This document shows, piece after piece, positions 62,169-64,000 of a stretch of DNA of 64,000 nt. This DNA comes from Bradyrhizobium sp. LHD-71 (GTDB taxonomy: Bacteria > Pseudomonadota > Alphaproteobacteria > Rhizobiales > Xanthobacteraceae), in NCBI RefSeq assembly GCF_031157255.1, contig NZ_JAVIFX010000022.1, positions 2,501 to 66,500 on the forward strand. The letters are read 5' to 3'. A program made the position numbers and the translations under genes. The notes under the pieces are model-generated. The model ran no database searches and was not told where the DNA came from. It worked only from the letters and a program-made list of their open reading frames with translations. The first letter of the stretch is position 1. Each line of letters starts with the position of its first letter.

Positions 62169-62223
62169 TACGGTACCGTACCGTACCTCACAAATCGATG
62201 TGAGGTCAAGCGGAGGTACGGTA
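62169..62223. promoter_or_regulatory. TetR-type operator cluster
   Basis: In the divergent gap, TACCGTACC occurs at 62174-62182 and 62179-62187, and its reverse complement GGTACGGTA at 62215-62223. Between them is a perfect 22-bp dyad ACCTCACA-aatcga-TGTGAGGT (62185-62206). These probably bind the TetR regulator and repress both the pump operon and tetR. Confidence 0.65.
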
Positions 62224-62275
62224 TCCATCTGCTGCTCGATCCGCGACGCAGTGATGGGCTGGGAAAAACAGCAGT

Positions 62276-62917
62276 ATGACCTTGAAAGAACTTGAGGAAC
62301 GTCCCAGTGCAGCCGCACGGAAGGATGCCCGGCGCGAGCAGTTGCTCGGCGCGGCAACAGAAGTTTTCTTCAAGTCGGGATTTGCCGGAGCAAGCGTCGA
62401 CGACGTGATTGCGAAGGTCGGGGGATCGAAGCGGACGATCTACAGCTATTTCGGCAACAAGGAACAGTTGTTTGCGACGATCGTCGAGGAAATCTCTAGG
62501 CGAGCCATGGGGCCGCTGGCCGACGAGGACATGCGGCGGGAAAGCCTCGAAGCAACGCTATGTGAAGTGGGGCGGCGTTACATCGCCGTGATCATGTCGC
62601 CCGAAGCGCTGCAACTCTATCGCACCATCATCGGGGAAGGCATCCGCTTTCCGCAACTTGCAAAGATCTTCTTCGAAGCCGGCCCGGGCCGGGCGAGCGC
62701 GACATTAGCCAGCGTGCTTCAGCGAATGGCAACGGCGTGGGGCATTCATGACGAGAACTACAAGCAACTTGCTGAGCATTTCCTCGGCATGATTCGAGAC
62801 GATCTTCACCTCCAGGTCGTACTGGGATTGCGGCCACCGCCAACAGAAGAGGAAGCGGAGATTGCCGTCCGTACTGCGGTAAAATTATTCCTGCGCGGTG
62901 TCCATCCTGAGCGCTAG
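62276..62917 (+). CDS. TetR/AcrR-family transcriptional regulator
   Basis: 213 aa: RREQLLGAATEVFFKSGFAGASVDDVIAKVGGSKRTIYSYFGNKEQLFATIVEEI is a full TetR helix-turn-helix; the C-terminal ligand domain (RYIAVIMSPEALQLYRTIIGEGIRFPQLAKIFFEAGP) is of the AefR/TetR_C group. It is divergent from the EmrA/EmrB-like operon and is likely its repressor. Confidence 0.93.
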   Translation: MTLKELEERPSAAARKDARREQLLGAATEVFFKSGFAGASVDDVIAKVGGSKRTIYSYFGNKEQLFATIVEEISRRAMGPLADEDMRRESLEATLCEVGRRYIAVIMSPEALQLYRTIIGEGIRFPQLAKIFFEAGPGRASATLASVLQRMATAWGIHDENYKQLAEHFLGMIRDDLHLQVVLGLRPPPTEEEAEIAVRTAVKLFLRGVHPER

Positions 62918-63068
62918 AGATCTGTCGTCGCAATTTACCTCAAATTATCACGGTCGCACGAGCTCGACACCTCCGTGCGCGGGATAAGCAAGCACTATCG
63001 TACTATTACGTAATGCACTTCGTGATCCAAATCCGAATAATCGGCCTGGCACATACGCGAAGAACATC

Positions 63069-63252
63069 ATGGCCTGGTTAGCAAGATTGCTTCTTCTGAT
63101 CCCGGCGGTCGTCGCCGACTGGTTCGTGTCTCGCGAGGATAAAAGATTCCCGGTGGTCGCCATGGTGATCGCTTTGGTGTTTCCTGGCGCTGATCGGCAT
63201 TGCCGCCCTATATGCGCAGCGCGCGTCGGAAGATCGTCGCCGCTCGCCCTGA
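63069..63252 (+). pseudogene. frameshifted small membrane protein gene
   Basis: MAWLARLLLLIPAVVADWFVSREDKRFPVVAMVIALVF is followed in frame by unrelated sequence, but one base of shift at about 63180-63184 restores LALIGIAALYAQRASEDRRRSP and a TGA at 63250-63252. The joined product would be about 60 aa with two membrane helices. A one-base insertion (TTTCC region) or a sequencing error explains it. Function unknown. Confidence 0.65.
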
Positions 63253-63435
63253 GCCATGCTGATTGCCCGATACGGAGCTGCGTTGCCGCGAGCACCTCGA
63301 AAACATTGCGCGCGCGACACCCCGTTGGCATCACGGCCAGCGTGCACGTCGGTCCTCTTTACCCAAAGTAGGCCACGACACGAGCAGCCTGGCGCGAGGC
63401 AGCGATCGACCAGTTGTTTCTAACGCAGCAAGCGC

Positions 63436-64000
63436 TCAGTACTCCCAGGGACCCGGTACCCAACGAAACACGTCGCCGTCGACCGCCACATGACAGACGG
63501 ACGGAAACGACAGGTGAGTGGCCAACAGCGACTCGCGGTTCGCCGCCACCTCCCGCAGAAGACGGACCCGGACGCGGGCCGCCTCCTCGGGATCGTGTTC
63601 GAAGCCGTTGTACCAATCAGGGTGCTCGAACCCGACCTGAAACACGGCGTCGCCAGCGAACGTCAGCCGGTCGCCGCCGGACGCCAGGCGGACCACGCTA
63701 TGCCCGGGGGTGTGGCCGCCGGTGCGTTGGACGACCACGCCCGGCGCCACTTCGTGCTCGTTCTCGAACGTCCGCAGCTGGCTGTGGTACTCTTTCAAGA
63801 ACCGCTTGCCCGTCCGCCGAAGTGCATCCGGAAACCCTGGCGGCATGGAGACGTGTGAGAAATCGGGCGACTCCCAGAACTCGGCCTCGGCCGCCGCCAA
63901 GTGGACGCGCAGGTCCGGACGCAGCCGCTCTTTCACCCCGCCGGCGAGCAGTCCGCCACAGTGATCCATGTGCAGGTGTGTGAGCACCACGTCGGTCACC
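63436..64000 (-). CDS. metallo-beta-lactamase-fold hydrolase (5' partial)
   Basis: C-terminal 187+ residues of an MBL-fold protein whose N-terminus lies beyond the window. Zinc motif VVLTHLHMDHCGG (HxHxDH), later ligands in RTGGHTPGHSVV and TFAGDAVFQVG, and LLATHLSFPSVCHVAVDGDVFRWVPGPWEY at the end. The layout is that of AHL-lactonase-like or alkylsulfatase-like hydrolases. It is not close in sequence to the MBL protein at 23.0 kb. The codon use (GTCC, CGGGTCCG runs) looks somewhat different from the neighbours, but only by eye. Confidence 0.85.
   Translation of the reverse strand, partial: VTDVVLTHLHMDHCGGLLAGGVKERLRPDLRVHLAAAEAEFWESPDFSHVSMPPGFPDALRRTGKRFLKEYHSQLRTFENEHEVAPGVVVQRTGGHTPGHSVVRLASGGDRLTFAGDAVFQVGFEHPDWYNGFEHDPEEAARVRVRLLREVAANRESLLATHLSFPSVCHVAVDGDVFRWVPGPWEY

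Noticed and set aside
63045-63065. Sigma-54 promoter (TGGCAC) before the small membrane gene
   Set aside because: The -24 box is present but the TTGC of the -12 box is missing at the required distance.

Overview
The window looks like chromosomal DNA of an alphaproteobacterium of the order Hyphomicrobiales, probably near the Nitrobacteraceae/Xanthobacteraceae. This is inferred from gene content and order (metX-metW with a SAM-II riboswitch, chorismate mutase-hisC-tyrC, ftsE-ftsX, cpdR, the TIGR02302/DUF4175 protein, lysA-lptM-argH, etfB-etfA-hydroxybutyryl-CoA dehydrogenase), not from any search. Base composition is high-GC throughout. No rRNA, CRISPR array, phage or transposase gene was seen. 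One tRNA (Leu, CAA) is present.

Region by region. 1-9 kb: an envelope M23 peptidase cut by the window edge, the disaggregase clpB with a heat-shock-type promoter, a MOSC protein, a kelch protein, and metX-metW preceded by a promoter, SAM-II aptamer and intrinsic terminator. 9-17 kb: aromatic amino acid genes, then envelope genes (DUF2125, plsC, YdcF, ftsX, ftsE). 17.4-21.4 kb: a zinc-ribbon membrane protein and cpdR facing the large DUF4175 protein. 21.7-24.7 kb: a small catabolic-looking set (carboxymuconolactone decarboxylase-like, hydroxyisobutyrate-dehydrogenase-like, metallo-beta-lactamase-fold lactonase-like, SDR). 24.8-28.6 kb: lysA, lptM, argH and a TlpA-like thioredoxin.

28.7-39.6 kb is an accessory stretch of small soluble or membrane proteins grouped under three small repressors: two ArsR regulators, each translationally coupled to an SRPBCC/AHSA1 protein, and one HxlR regulator. 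It holds glutathione S-transferases, VOC, DoxX, DUF1428, DUF1579, DUF1772, RibD-like and SnoaL-like genes and an Atm1-like ABC exporter. The two ArsR genes share an AACC-N4-GGTT operator, and the HxlR gene has its own dyad.

39.6-54 kb: a putative PD-(D/E)XK protein, acylphosphatase, 3-hydroxybutyryl-CoA dehydrogenase with ETF, a corrinoid adenosyltransferase, a HIG1-like membrane protein, YihY, a soluble hybrid kinase with a very basic N-terminus, gluQRS, an AlkA-like glycosylase, an esterase, an HNH protein and a trypsin-fold protein that has lost its catalytic triad. 54-64 kb: a molybdenum hydroxylase large subunit without partners, an AbrB-type transporter, DsbB, tRNA-Leu, an EmrA/EmrB-type pump under a TetR regulator, a frameshifted small membrane gene and the end of a metallo-beta-lactamase-fold gene.

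The most unusual signal is intergenic. Three ~168-bp elements (18671-18838, 44355-44521, 44859-45028) each consist of two long perfect hairpins bordered by CTAGTG/CACTAG and joined by a conserved ~12-nt A+T-rich linker. Stem sequences differ between copies, yet both arms change together and stay fully paired. One element supplies the TAG stop codons of two convergent genes. Other paired-hairpin repeats (35915-36073, 48086-48170, 58479-58580, and a decayed relative near 51482) show similar architecture, and some share the habit of abutting stop codons.
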